Positions 1 through 5,265 of a DNA stretch of 5,662 bases are shown here, one piece after another. Source of the DNA: an uncultured Clostridia bacterium (GTDB lineage: Bacteria; Bacillota; Clostridia; Oscillospirales; Ruminococcaceae); the NCBI GenBank assembly GCA_947631585.1, contig CANRLY010000120.1, forward strand, positions 1 to 5,662. The letters are read 5' to 3'. A program made the translations under genes and the position numbers. Under the pieces are notes generated by a model. That model worked only from the letters and a program-made list of their open reading frames with translations. It was not told the origin of the DNA and made no database searches. Within the stretch, counting starts at the first letter, position 1, and every line of letters starts with the position of its first letter.

Positions 1-771
1 GCCGAGACCATGGAAATGGACGAGCTTATTGAAAAGTACAACGAGGAGCAGTCGGCGGAAAGCGACAGTTCCAGCGATGATACTTCCAGCGAAGATGACA
101 GCTCCGTTGAAGATTCTTCTGATGTAGATTCTTCAAGCGAAGATGACAGCTCAGTTGAGGATTCTTCCGATGAAGATTCTTCAAGCGATGAGGACAGTTC
201 TGTTGAGGATTCTTCCGATGAAGATTCTTCCACCGACGAGGACAGCGTTGAGGATTCTTCCGATGTGGATTCTTCCACCGACGAGGACAGCTCTGTTGAG
301 GATTCTTCCGATGTGGATTCTTCCAGCGACGAGGACAGCTCTGTTGAAGATTCTTCTGATGTAGATTCTTCCACCGATGAGGACAGTTCTACCGACGAGG
401 AGCTTACGCCGTCAGAGGAGGAAAGCGAGAAGTACCCCAACGAGTACCTGAGAAACAAGGAGTCCTACGAGGAGGACGATTTTATCGACTTCCTGGACAA
501 GATGGAGCTTAACAAGATAACCCTTTACGAGGACGACGACGCTTACTATATTCTTGAAAAACTGGATATGGCTGAAAGGGACGGTTACACCGAAGCCAAC
601 CTGGAAAGCGTGATATACTCCATGAAGAACGAGGATTTTGAAACGCTGGTGGACGGACTGAGCAAGTCTTTGAAAGTTGAAAAGAACCAGAAAGCTTTGG
701 ACCGTTACAACGCCACCGACGTTTACGAGAGGCAGTTGGAATGGAGCGAGGAGAACAACTCCGCTCAGTGA
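1..771 (+). CDS. Acidic Ser/Asp-repeat protein, probable C-terminal part of a PrsA/parvulin-like foldase (5' partial)
   Basis: The frame is open to base 1 with no stop. The first Met (base 10) has no visible ribosome site, so the gene probably begins upstream and this is its C-terminal part. Numbering from that Met, residues 1-14 are charged and helical-looking, 15-29 are Ser/Asp-rich, 30-124 hold six 16-residue acidic repeats, and 133-253 are a non-repetitive acidic tail. The tail has a segment reading LYEDDDAYYILEKLDM (about 177-192), which resembles the closing strand of PpiC/parvulin domains. It then has a helix-rich stretch with KVEKNQKALDRYNATDVYERQ, like the end of PrsA/SurA-type foldases. 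The foldase idea is inference from pattern only. If right, the repeat would be a flexible, strongly negative insertion in an extracytoplasmic chaperone. No signal peptide can be judged. The gene stands alone before a terminator and converges on xylA. A cell-surface acidic stalk protein is the alternative. Confidence 0.6.
   Translation, partial: AETMEMDELIEKYNEEQSAESDSSSDDTSSEDDSSVEDSSDVDSSSEDDSSVEDSSDEDSSSDEDSSVEDSSDEDSSTDEDSVEDSSDVDSSTDEDSSVEDSSDVDSSSDEDSSVEDSSDVDSSTDEDSSTDEELTPSEEESEKYPNEYLRNKESYEEDDFIDFLDKMELNKITLYEDDDAYYILEKLDMAERDGYTEANLESVIYSMKNEDFETLVDGLSKSLKVEKNQKALDRYNATDVYERQLEWSEENNSAQ
97..381 (+). repeat. 48-bp in-frame tandem repeat coding for acidic 16-mers
   Basis: Six head-to-tail units lie at 97-144, 145-192, 193-240, 241-285, 286-333 and 334-381. 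The consensus peptide is DSSVEDSSDVDSSTDE, with V/E alternating at position 10 and T/S at position 14. Each unit carries about seven net negative charges. Unit 4 is 45 bp because one Ser codon is missing, so the frame is kept. A partial unit (DSSTDEE) follows the last one. Codon choice differs between units, but long stretches are identical. An array like this is expected to change copy number by slippage or recombination. Confidence 0.95.
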
Positions 772-805
772 CCTGAAAGTAAAAATGCAAAAATGCAAAA
801 AAATG

Positions 806-838
806 ACCCCCTCTTATCAAAAGAGGGGGTTTGTTTTT
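806..838. terminator. Rho-independent terminator shared by convergent genes
   Basis: A perfect 10-bp stem pairs 806-815 (ACCCCCTCTT) with 821-830 (AAGAGGGGGT) around a 5-base loop. On the plus strand it is followed by TTGTTTTT. An A-rich stretch lies before it (780-803), so it reads as a terminator on the minus strand too. It lies between the acidic protein gene and the convergent xylA and probably ends both transcripts. Confidence 0.9.
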
Positions 839-843
839 CAGAT

Positions 844-2103
844 TCAGAGGGAGAACATGATGTTGTTCAGAATACTTTCCAGCATTTCCTGTCTGCCGCT
901 TGAAAGGCTGTCCAGCACTTCGCCTTTTTCAAGAGCGTATTTTTCCAGGTCAGCCATAGTAGCTTTGCCGGCGATGATGTCTGCGCCGATGCCGGTGTTC
1001 CAGCTGGCGTATCTGTCCTCAACGAACTTATCCAGTCTGCCGTCGGAGATCATTTTGTCGGCGATCCTCAGACCCAGAGCAAAGGCGTCCATTCCTGCGA
1101 TATAGCTATGGAAGATATCTTCCGGTGTGAAAGAACCTCTCCTTGCCTTGGCGTCAAAGTTAAGTCCGCCGTTTACGAAACCGCCGGCTTTAAGGACTTC
1201 ATACATACAAAGAGCCGTATCGTACACGTTGGTGGGGAACTGGTCGGTATCCCAGCCAAGCAGCATATCGCCCTGGTTTGCGTCTATAGAGCCGAACACG
1301 CCGTTATCCCTGGCAACTCTAAGTTCATGCTGGAAGGTGTGCATTGCAAGGGTAGCATGGTTAGCCTCGATGTTCATTTTGAAGTCTTTATCCAGACCGT
1401 ACTTTCTCAAAAAGCCCAGAACTGTGGCGGTATCGAAGTCGTACTGGTGCTTGGTAGGCTCTTTGGGCTTAGGCTCTATGTTGTCAAGCTCAAGAGCCAT
1501 ATTTGTATTAAGGAGGGTCTCATAGCCCTCACGGCCGCCCCAGAAAACGTAGCCTTTTCCGCCGAGTTTAACGGTAGCTTCCACTGCCTTTTTGATCTGA
1601 GCCGCTGTAAAAGCGAACACATCGGCAGAGGGGGAAGTTCCTGCGCCGTGCATGAACCTTGGGTGGTCGAAGCATTTTGCCGTGCCCCAGAGAAGCTTTT
1701 TAGTGGGGTCGGCTTTCATTTTTTCGGCGATATAGTCGGTGACCTCGTCCAGTTTGGCGTTAGTCTCAGCAAGAGAACCATACTCAGGGGAAAGGTCCCT
1801 ATCGTGGAAACAGAAGTATTCGATACCAAGTTTTGTCATGATCTCGAATGCGGCGTCCACCTTTGCTTTTGCTCTTGCTTCGGGGGAGCTTTCGCCCCAG
1901 GTCTTATCGGCAGTTCCCACGCCGAACATATCAGTTCCGTCGCCGCCCATGGTATGCCACCAGGACAGTGCGAATTTGAGCTGTTCTTTCATAGGTTTTC
2001 CTGCGACCACCTCGTCGGCGTTATAATACTTGAACGCCAGCGGGTTTGTAGATCCTGCTCCTTCGTATTTGATTACGGGGATACTGCTAAAAAATTCAGC
2101 CAT
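844..2103 (-). CDS. xylA: Xylose isomerase (EC 5.3.1.5) with a ~22-residue internal deletion
   Basis: Interconverts D-xylose and D-xylulose in the cytoplasm, the first step of pentose use. The 419-residue product belongs to the long class II group of Clostridia/Ruminococcus (usually about 438-440). Metal and catalytic residues are present: FHDRD (H100, D103), WGGREG (W188), IEPKP (E210, K212), NIEANH (E246, H249), SIDANQGD (D274), WDTDQ (D285, D287) and NFDAK (D317). The oddity is at N208/I209: LELDN runs straight into IEPKPKEPTKHQYDF. Relatives have about 22 residues there (beginning MARLMKMAVEYGR and ending GDFY), forming barrel helix alpha4 and the start of strand beta5. The missing stretch is a whole number of codons, so the frame survives, but folding and activity are doubtful. 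The ATG at 2103 has a strong ribosome site (TGGAGGT, 2112-2118, 8-base spacing). The gene appears to be alone, with no xylB in view, and a cre-like site suggests catabolite repression. Identity is certain; activity is not. Confidence 0.95.
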   Translation of the reverse strand: MAEFFSSIPVIKYEGAGSTNPLAFKYYNADEVVAGKPMKEQLKFALSWWHTMGGDGTDMFGVGTADKTWGESSPEARAKAKVDAAFEIMTKLGIEYFCFHDRDLSPEYGSLAETNAKLDEVTDYIAEKMKADPTKKLLWGTAKCFDHPRFMHGAGTSPSADVFAFTAAQIKKAVEATVKLGGKGYVFWGGREGYETLLNTNMALELDNIEPKPKEPTKHQYDFDTATVLGFLRKYGLDKDFKMNIEANHATLAMHTFQHELRVARDNGVFGSIDANQGDMLLGWDTDQFPTNVYDTALCMYEVLKAGGFVNGGLNFDAKARRGSFTPEDIFHSYIAGMDAFALGLRIADKMISDGRLDKFVEDRYASWNTGIGADIIAGKATMADLEKYALEKGEVLDSLSSGRQEMLESILNNIMFSL

Positions 2104-2111
2104 GATTTTAT

Positions 2112-2118
2112 ACCTCCA
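2112..2118 (-). promoter_or_regulatory. Ribosome binding site of xylA
   Basis: Read on the minus strand, TGGAGGT lies 8 bases before the ATG at 2103. It is a near-perfect Shine-Dalgarno match and fixes the start. Confidence 0.85.
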
Positions 2119-2131
2119 GATAAGATTTCAG

Positions 2132-2145
2132 TAAAATCGTTTACA
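2132..2145 (-). promoter_or_regulatory. Candidate cre site (CcpA operator) of xylA
   Basis: On the minus strand the sequence is TGTAAACGATTTTA. It matches the Bacillus-type cre consensus TGWAANCGNTNWCA at 13 of 14 positions, the only mismatch being T for C at position 13. Its plus strand contains the exact inverted repeat GTAAA-N4-TTTAC (2131-2144). It begins about 6 bases downstream of the -10 box, over the expected transcription start, a typical place for CcpA repression. CcpA itself is not in the window. Confidence 0.65.
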
Positions 2146-2150
2146 TAATT

Positions 2151-2180
2151 ATAATACTACAGGCAGGCACATTTTGTCAA
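2151..2180 (-). promoter_or_regulatory. Promoter of xylA
   Basis: The minus strand has a perfect -35 box TTGACA (2175-2180), an 18-base spacer, and the -10 box TATTAT (2151-2156). The predicted start is near 2144, about 40 bases before the ATG. Confidence 0.75.
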
Positions 2181-2210
2181 CAATTTTTTGTCGTTTCACA
2201 AGGCGGAAAT

Positions 2211-2239
2211 TTGACAAAAGGGTGAGAAAGTGATATAAT
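2211..2239 (+). promoter_or_regulatory. Consensus promoter driving the MATE gene
   Basis: TTGACA (2211-2216), a 17-base spacer and TATAAT (2234-2239) match the sigma-70/sigma-A consensus exactly. A TGn extended -10 (TGA, 2231-2233) precedes the -10 box. The predicted start near 2246 gives the MATE transcript a leader of roughly 145 bases. It lies back to back with the xylA promoter. Confidence 0.85.
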
Positions 2240-2351
2240 TTTAAAAAAAGCGCAGGGCAGACCTGCTCGGTAATTTTTAAAGAAGTTTATCCCTTACTGT
2301 TTTTCGGCGGCTGTGGGGTTTTTGGCTGCTGCGGAGAGAAAGGGTTTTATT

Positions 2352-2396
2352 ATGAGCAAAAGCCGCAGGCAGGCGGCAGGGAGGGCGGTTTTATGA
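2352..2396 (+). CDS. Possible 14-residue leader peptide (uORF) of the MATE gene
   Basis: ATG at 2352 opens a 14-codon frame, MSKSRRQAAGRAVL, ending at TGA 2394-2396. The stop overlaps the MATE start codon as ATGA, the classic layout for translational coupling. A purine-rich stretch (GAGAGAAAGGG, about 2334-2344) could serve as its ribosome site at 8-base spacing. The peptide is basic (three Arg, one Lys) and matches no family I know. Its 3' half also carries the MATE Shine-Dalgarno, so ribosomes reading it would cover that site. It may be chance: a short frame ending at an ATGA is not rare, and there is no homology evidence. Confidence 0.35.
   Translation: MSKSRRQAAGRAVL
2379..2385 (+). promoter_or_regulatory. 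Ribosome binding site of the MATE gene
   Basis: GGGAGGG lies 7 bases before the ATG at 2393 and supports that start. A short hairpin (GCCGC 2362-2366 with GCGGC 2373-2377, 6-base loop) stands directly before it, inside the possible leader peptide. Confidence 0.75.
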
Positions 2397-3757
2397 CCCA
2401 ATACGAAAAGATGACCGGCACGCCGATCCCGAAGCTGATAATCACGCTTTCGGTGCCGACGATAATTTCCATGCTGGTCACCAACGTTTACAATCTGGTG
2501 GACACAGCTTTTGTAGGAAAGCTCGGCACAAGCGCCAGCGGAGCGGTAGGGATAGTGTTCGGGTTCATGGCGGTGATACAGGCGTTCGGGTTCATGTTCG
2601 GGCAGGGTTCGGGAAGCATAATTTCACGGGCACTTGGTCAGCAGGACAAGCACAGGGGTTCGGTGACGGCTTCGCTGGGGTTTGCCGCTTCCTTTTGCGG
2701 AGGTCTGCTGATAACTTTGGTAGGGTTTATATTTCTCGATGAGATAGTGATACTTCTGGGAAGCACGCCGACCATAGAGCCTTACGCCAAAACTTACATA
2801 ACCTACATATTGATCGCTGCGCCGTTCATGAGTTCCAGCCTGACGCTAAACAACATACTGCGGTACGAAGGCAGGGCGTCTTTGGGAATGATAGGGCTGA
2901 TGACCGGAGCGGTACTTAACATGGCGGCAGACCCGATCTTTATGTTTGTTCTGGACATGGGCATTGGCGGAGCAGGGCTTTCCACGGCGCTCAGTCAGTT
3001 TGTGAGCTGGTGCATACTGCTGGGAATGTTCCTGTCCGGCAGGACCGACACGCACATAGGTCTGCGTTATCTGAAAAGGGGAAGTTTTGCCATACTGATG
3101 AACATAATGGCGACAGGTTTCCCAAGTATGCTCAGGCAGGGGCTGAACAGTTTCACCACGGTGCTTTTAAACTCCTGCTGCAAGGTCTACGGGGATGCTG
3201 CGGTGGCAGCTATGAGCATAGTGACCAGGATAATATTCTTTGCGTTCTCGGTAGCTTTAGGCATAGGGCAGGGGTTCCAGCCGGTATCGGGGTTCAATTA
3301 CGGTGCAAAGAAATACCTGCGTTTAAGGAAGGCTTTCCGGTTCACGATGCTGGTATCGGAAGTGATAATAGTAATAGGCTGCGCAGCTCTTATCGTATTT
3401 TCAGGAAGTCTTATCGGGATATTCCGGGACGACCCTGAAGTTATCAGGATAGGGGTAAGGGCGTTAAGGTTACAGGCTATAGCGCAGTTGGTACTGCCGC
3501 CCTGCATGGCGGTAGAGATGTTATATCAAAGCACAGGCAAGCGGTTAGGGGCGACGGTGCTGTCCTCTTTGAGGAGCGGTCTGCTTTTCATTCCGGCGTT
3601 ATTGCTGCTGGCGCATTTCAGGGGGCTTGCCGGCATACAGGAAGCCCAGCCGTTATCGCTGATATTATCCCTGCCGTTAGTAGTGCCGTTCGGGCTGATG
3701 TTTTTTAAAGCTTTGCCGAAAGAGGATATTTCCGGCAAGGAAAGTTCAGGAGAGTGA
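2393..3757 (+). CDS. MATE family multidrug/organic cation efflux transporter (MepA/NorM-like)
   Basis: The 454-residue product has the usual length of a MATE (MatE) pump and alternating hydrophobic stretches consistent with twelve membrane helices. These proteins sit in the inner membrane and export cationic drugs, dyes or metabolites in exchange for Na+ or H+. Family signs in order: VPTIISMLVTNVYNLVDTAFVGKLGT (about 20-45), GQGSGSIISRALGQQDKHRG (70-89), NNILRYEGRASLGM (152-165), DPIFMFVLDMGIGGAGLSTALSQ (180-202), and GIGQGFQPVSGFNYGAKKY in the second half (about 291-309), which matches the MepA-like branch. The C-terminal end is short and charged. The start is set by the ribosome site at 2379-2385 and overlaps the stop of a possible leader peptide. 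It has its own consensus promoter, divergent from xylA. The substrate cannot be told from sequence. A cloverleaf-forming element begins on the first base after its stop codon. Confidence 0.93.
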   Translation: MTQYEKMTGTPIPKLIITLSVPTIISMLVTNVYNLVDTAFVGKLGTSASGAVGIVFGFMAVIQAFGFMFGQGSGSIISRALGQQDKHRGSVTASLGFAASFCGGLLITLVGFIFLDEIVILLGSTPTIEPYAKTYITYILIAAPFMSSSLTLNNILRYEGRASLGMIGLMTGAVLNMAADPIFMFVLDMGIGGAGLSTALSQFVSWCILLGMFLSGRTDTHIGLRYLKRGSFAILMNIMATGFPSMLRQGLNSFTTVLLNSCCKVYGDAAVAAMSIVTRIIFFAFSVALGIGQGFQPVSGFNYGAKKYLRLRKAFRFTMLVSEVIIVIGCAALIVFSGSLIGIFRDDPEVIRIGVRALRLQAIAQLVLPPCMAVEMLYQSTGKRLGATVLSSLRSGLLFIPALLLLAHFRGLAGIQEAQPLSLILSLPLVVPFGLMFFKALPKEDISGKESSGE

Positions 3758-3847
3758 CCCCTCGCAGGATCCGCCGCCGCAGGCGGCGGATCGCAGCCTT
3801 TCAAGCTTGCTTGAAAGGCTCAGGAGCGCAAGCTCCGCTGCGAGGGG
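3758..3847. other. Perfect four-way-junction (cloverleaf) element
   Basis: Ninety bases fold without mismatch into four stems. P1 closes the element with 10 bp (3758-3767 with 3838-3847). Arm 1 has 11 bp (3768-3778 with 3782-3792, loop GCA). Arm 2 has 11 bp (3795-3805 with 3810-3820, loop CTTG). Arm 3 has 5 bp (3823-3827 with 3832-3836, GCAA GNRA-type loop). Junction linkers are 0-2 bases. It begins right after the MATE stop codon. It could act in the mRNA 3' end (stability or termination), be a processed small RNA, or be a copy of a dispersed palindromic intergenic repeat. It folds equally well on either strand. It is not a tRNA: the arm sizes are wrong and there is no T-loop or anticodon arm. 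No family name is claimed. Confidence 0.8.
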
Positions 3848-3858
3848 GCTTTGCCTCC
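3844..3858 (+). other. Alternative hairpin overlapping the cloverleaf closing stem
   Basis: GGGGGC (3844-3849) can pair with GCCTCC (3853-3858) around a TTT loop, with one G-T wobble. It uses bases 3844-3847, which form the outer end of P1, so both cannot exist together. No T-run follows, so it is not a standard terminator. Confidence 0.45.
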
Positions 3859-3886
3859 CACTGATAATTTTGACAGAACAGAAAAT

Positions 3887-3928
3887 ACCCCCATGCGGAA
3901 CTAAAGCCGCACAGGGGTTATTTTTTTT
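3887..3928. terminator. Rho-independent terminator between convergent MATE and acetyltransferase genes
   Basis: The inner stem is 3894-3898 (TGCGG) with 3907-3911 (CCGCA) around an 8-base loop. A 2x2 internal loop separates it from the outer stem 3887-3891 (ACCCC) with 3914-3918 (GGGGT). A run of eight T (3921-3928) follows on the plus strand. A weaker T-rich stretch follows on the minus strand, so it may also end the acetyltransferase transcript. Confidence 0.85.
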
Positions 3929-3932
3929 ACAG

Positions 3933-4544
3933 TCAAAGGTTTTCCCAGTCGATCTTTTCGTCTCGGAAGAAAAACTGCCTGTCGTGGTCGCCTATCTCAC
4001 GGAGTACACGGCAGGGGTCTCCCACTGCCACGACATTTGCCGGGATATCCCTTGTAACTATGCTGCCTGCGCCGATAACGCTGTTGTCGCCGATGGTGAC
4101 TCCCGGCAGCACCACGGTCTTTGCGCCTATCCAGACGTTATTTCCGATATGGATATCCTTATTGTACTGCAAGCCTTTTTGCCTGAGTTCGGGAGCTATA
4201 GGGTGGTTGGCGGTGGCAATGGTGACGTCCGGTCCGAACATTACATAGTCGCCGATATAAATATTGCCGTCGTCCACAAGGGTGAGGTCAAAGTTGGCGT
4301 AGACCTTTTTGCCCATATAAACATTCTTTCCGGCAAAGTTGGCGTGGAGTGGAGGTTCTATGTAGCAGCCTTCTCCTATTGCGCCGAACATTTTTTTGAG
4401 CAGCTGCTCCCGAAGCTCCAGCTGGGAAGGTCGGGTGGCGTTGAAGTCGTAAAGCAGTTCCAGCCGGCTCAGTTGTTCCTCGATAAGAGCGTTGTCGGCA
4501 GGGTCGTAGATAAGACCTTTGTCTTTGCGTTCTGTCTGGTTCAT
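3933..4544 (-). CDS. maa: Maltose/galactoside O-acetyltransferase-like hexapeptide transferase
   Basis: The 203-residue product matches the Maa/LacA group, cytoplasmic trimers that move an acetyl group from acetyl-CoA to the 6-hydroxyl of sugars such as maltose, glucose or galactosides. The N-terminal helical cap (about 1-55) includes LIYDPADNALIEEQ and LELLYDFNATRPS. The left-handed beta-helix follows, with YANFDLTLVDD (82-92), the catalytic-His motif TANHPI (H114), and the repeats IGNNVWIGAKTVVLPGVTIG and VIGAGSIVTRDIPANVVAVG, then a DPCRVLREI tail. All expected active-site features appear present. I place the start at ATG 4544 rather than TTG 4550, because AAAGGA (4553-4558) is then 8 bases away. 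The gene begins 15 bases after the stop of the upstream flavoprotein and is probably co-transcribed with it. Maa versus LacA substrate cannot be settled from sequence. Confidence 0.9.
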   Translation of the reverse strand: MNQTERKDKGLIYDPADNALIEEQLSRLELLYDFNATRPSQLELREQLLKKMFGAIGEGCYIEPPLHANFAGKNVYMGKKVYANFDLTLVDDGNIYIGDYVMFGPDVTIATANHPIAPELRQKGLQYNKDIHIGNNVWIGAKTVVLPGVTIGDNSVIGAGSIVTRDIPANVVAVGDPCRVLREIGDHDRQFFFRDEKIDWENL

Positions 4545-4559
4545 CAGCAAAGTCCTTTC

Positions 4560-5177
4560 TTACCTAATAAAGTTAGTAGAAACACGCTCTTCCTGCTCAG
4601 GCAGACCGAATTTCTCCCTGCCCAGAGAAATGCTTCTCATAAGGAAAACCATGTTCCTTGCCAGTACACGCATGACCTGTTTGCCCTCTTCGTCCTGCTC
4701 GGCTTCGCCCTTGGCAGCGCCGTGTATGCTGTTCCAATACTGGCTGGAGACCACCGGCATATTGGATATGGTGAAGTATTTGTTGAGCTGGTCGAATGTT
4801 GCGGAGCAGCCGCCTCTCCTTGCGCAGACAACGCTTGCGCCGACTTTCATGGTCTTGTCAAAAGCCGTGCTGTAAAACAGTCTGTCCAAAAACGCAACAA
4901 GGGTGGCGTTGGCGGAAGCGTAGTAGACCGGACTTGCCACCACCAAGCCGTCCGCCTGCCGGAATTTTTCTGCGGCGACGTTCACATCGTCGTTGAAAAC
5001 GCACCTGCCGGTCTTGCGGCAGCCAAGGCAGGCAATGCAGCCCCGGATATCTTTATTGCCTATCTGCATGGTCTCGTATTCCACGCCCTCCTGGTCAAAG
5101 ACCTTTTCCATCTCTCTTAGCGCAAGGCTGGTGTTGCCGTCCGGACGGGGACTGCCGTTTACTATCAATACTTTCAT
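4560..5177 (-). CDS. Iron-sulfur flavoprotein / NADPH-dependent FMN reductase-like protein
   Basis: The 205-residue product has a flavodoxin-like fold. The N-terminus MKVLIVNGSPRPDGNTSLAL holds the FMN phosphate loop (GSPRPDGNTS, 8-17). GCIACLGCRKTGRC follows, giving C47-x2-C50-x2-C53-x5-C59, the compact cysteine motif of the Isf family that holds a [4Fe-4S] cluster next to FMN. SPVYYASANATLVAFLDR (82-99) and ARRGGCSATFDQLNKYF (about 119-135) are the second and third flavin-contact regions. Family members pass electrons or reduce quinones, oxygen species or other acceptors in strict anaerobes; the partner here is unknown. The start ATG (5175-5177) has AGAGGT (5185-5190) at 7-base spacing. It is the first gene of a two-gene operon with the acetyltransferase, driven by the promoter at 5266-5294. 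The final residues are ordinary, with no sign of truncation. Confidence 0.9.
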   Translation of the reverse strand: MKVLIVNGSPRPDGNTSLALREMEKVFDQEGVEYETMQIGNKDIRGCIACLGCRKTGRCVFNDDVNVAAEKFRQADGLVVASPVYYASANATLVAFLDRLFYSTAFDKTMKVGASVVCARRGGCSATFDQLNKYFTISNMPVVSSQYWNSIHGAAKGEAEQDEEGKQVMRVLARNMVFLMRSISLGREKFGLPEQEERVSTNFIR

Positions 5178-5220
5178 ATAAAATACCTCTTTTCTTGAAA
5201 TTCTGCAAATTTCGCAAATT

Positions 5221-5245
5221 CCGCTCTGCCGGTCGGGCAGGACGG
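5221..5245. other. Hairpin in the leader of the flavoprotein operon
   Basis: Bases 5221-5230 pair with 5236-5245 around a 5-base loop: CTGCC/GGCAG (5226-5230 with 5236-5240), a G-T pair, one mismatch, then CCG/CGG. It lies within the predicted 5' leader of the minus-strand operon. On the plus strand it is followed by CGG and TTTTT, so it could stop transcription running in from the plus direction. Confidence 0.45.
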
Positions 5246-5265
5246 CGGTTTTTGCTTACAAAATG

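Noticed and set aside
97..381. CRISPR-like array
   Set aside because: The units are directly joined with no unique spacers, and all lie in one reading frame coding for an acidic peptide.
780..803. Short A-rich tandem repeat (AAAAATGC twice) before the terminator
   Set aside because: Low-complexity sequence after the stop codon, explained as the A-tract of a bidirectional terminator.
412..820. Minus-strand open frames opposite the acidic protein tail
   Set aside because: They overlap the terminator or the sense gene and have no family resemblance. The plus-strand frame has the repeat structure kept in frame by a 45-bp unit.
1108..2148. A 346-codon plus-strand open frame opposite xylA
   Set aside because: It is antisense to the conserved xylose isomerase, with no recognisable domain and no promoter of its own. 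It is a shadow frame.
2252..2266. Small hairpin GCAGG-N5-CCTGC at the start of the MATE leader
   Set aside because: Only 5 bp with no T-run or known motif. It is too weak to call a riboswitch or attenuator.
3758..3847. tRNA or tmRNA-like gene suggested by the cloverleaf shape
   Set aside because: The closing stem is 10 bp and two arms are 11 bp with 3-4 base loops. There is no 7-base anticodon loop, T-loop (TTCRA) or CCA end.
4548..4550. TTG at 4550 as the start of the acetyltransferase
   Set aside because: The ATG at 4544 is 8 bases from the AAAGGA ribosome site, while the TTG would be only 2 bases away.
3807..5120. A 437-codon plus-strand open frame across the flavoprotein and acetyltransferase genes
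   Set aside because: It is antisense to two genes with clear family motifs and ribosome sites. Its own translation shows no recognisable domain, and it starts inside the cloverleaf element. It is a shadow of codon bias.
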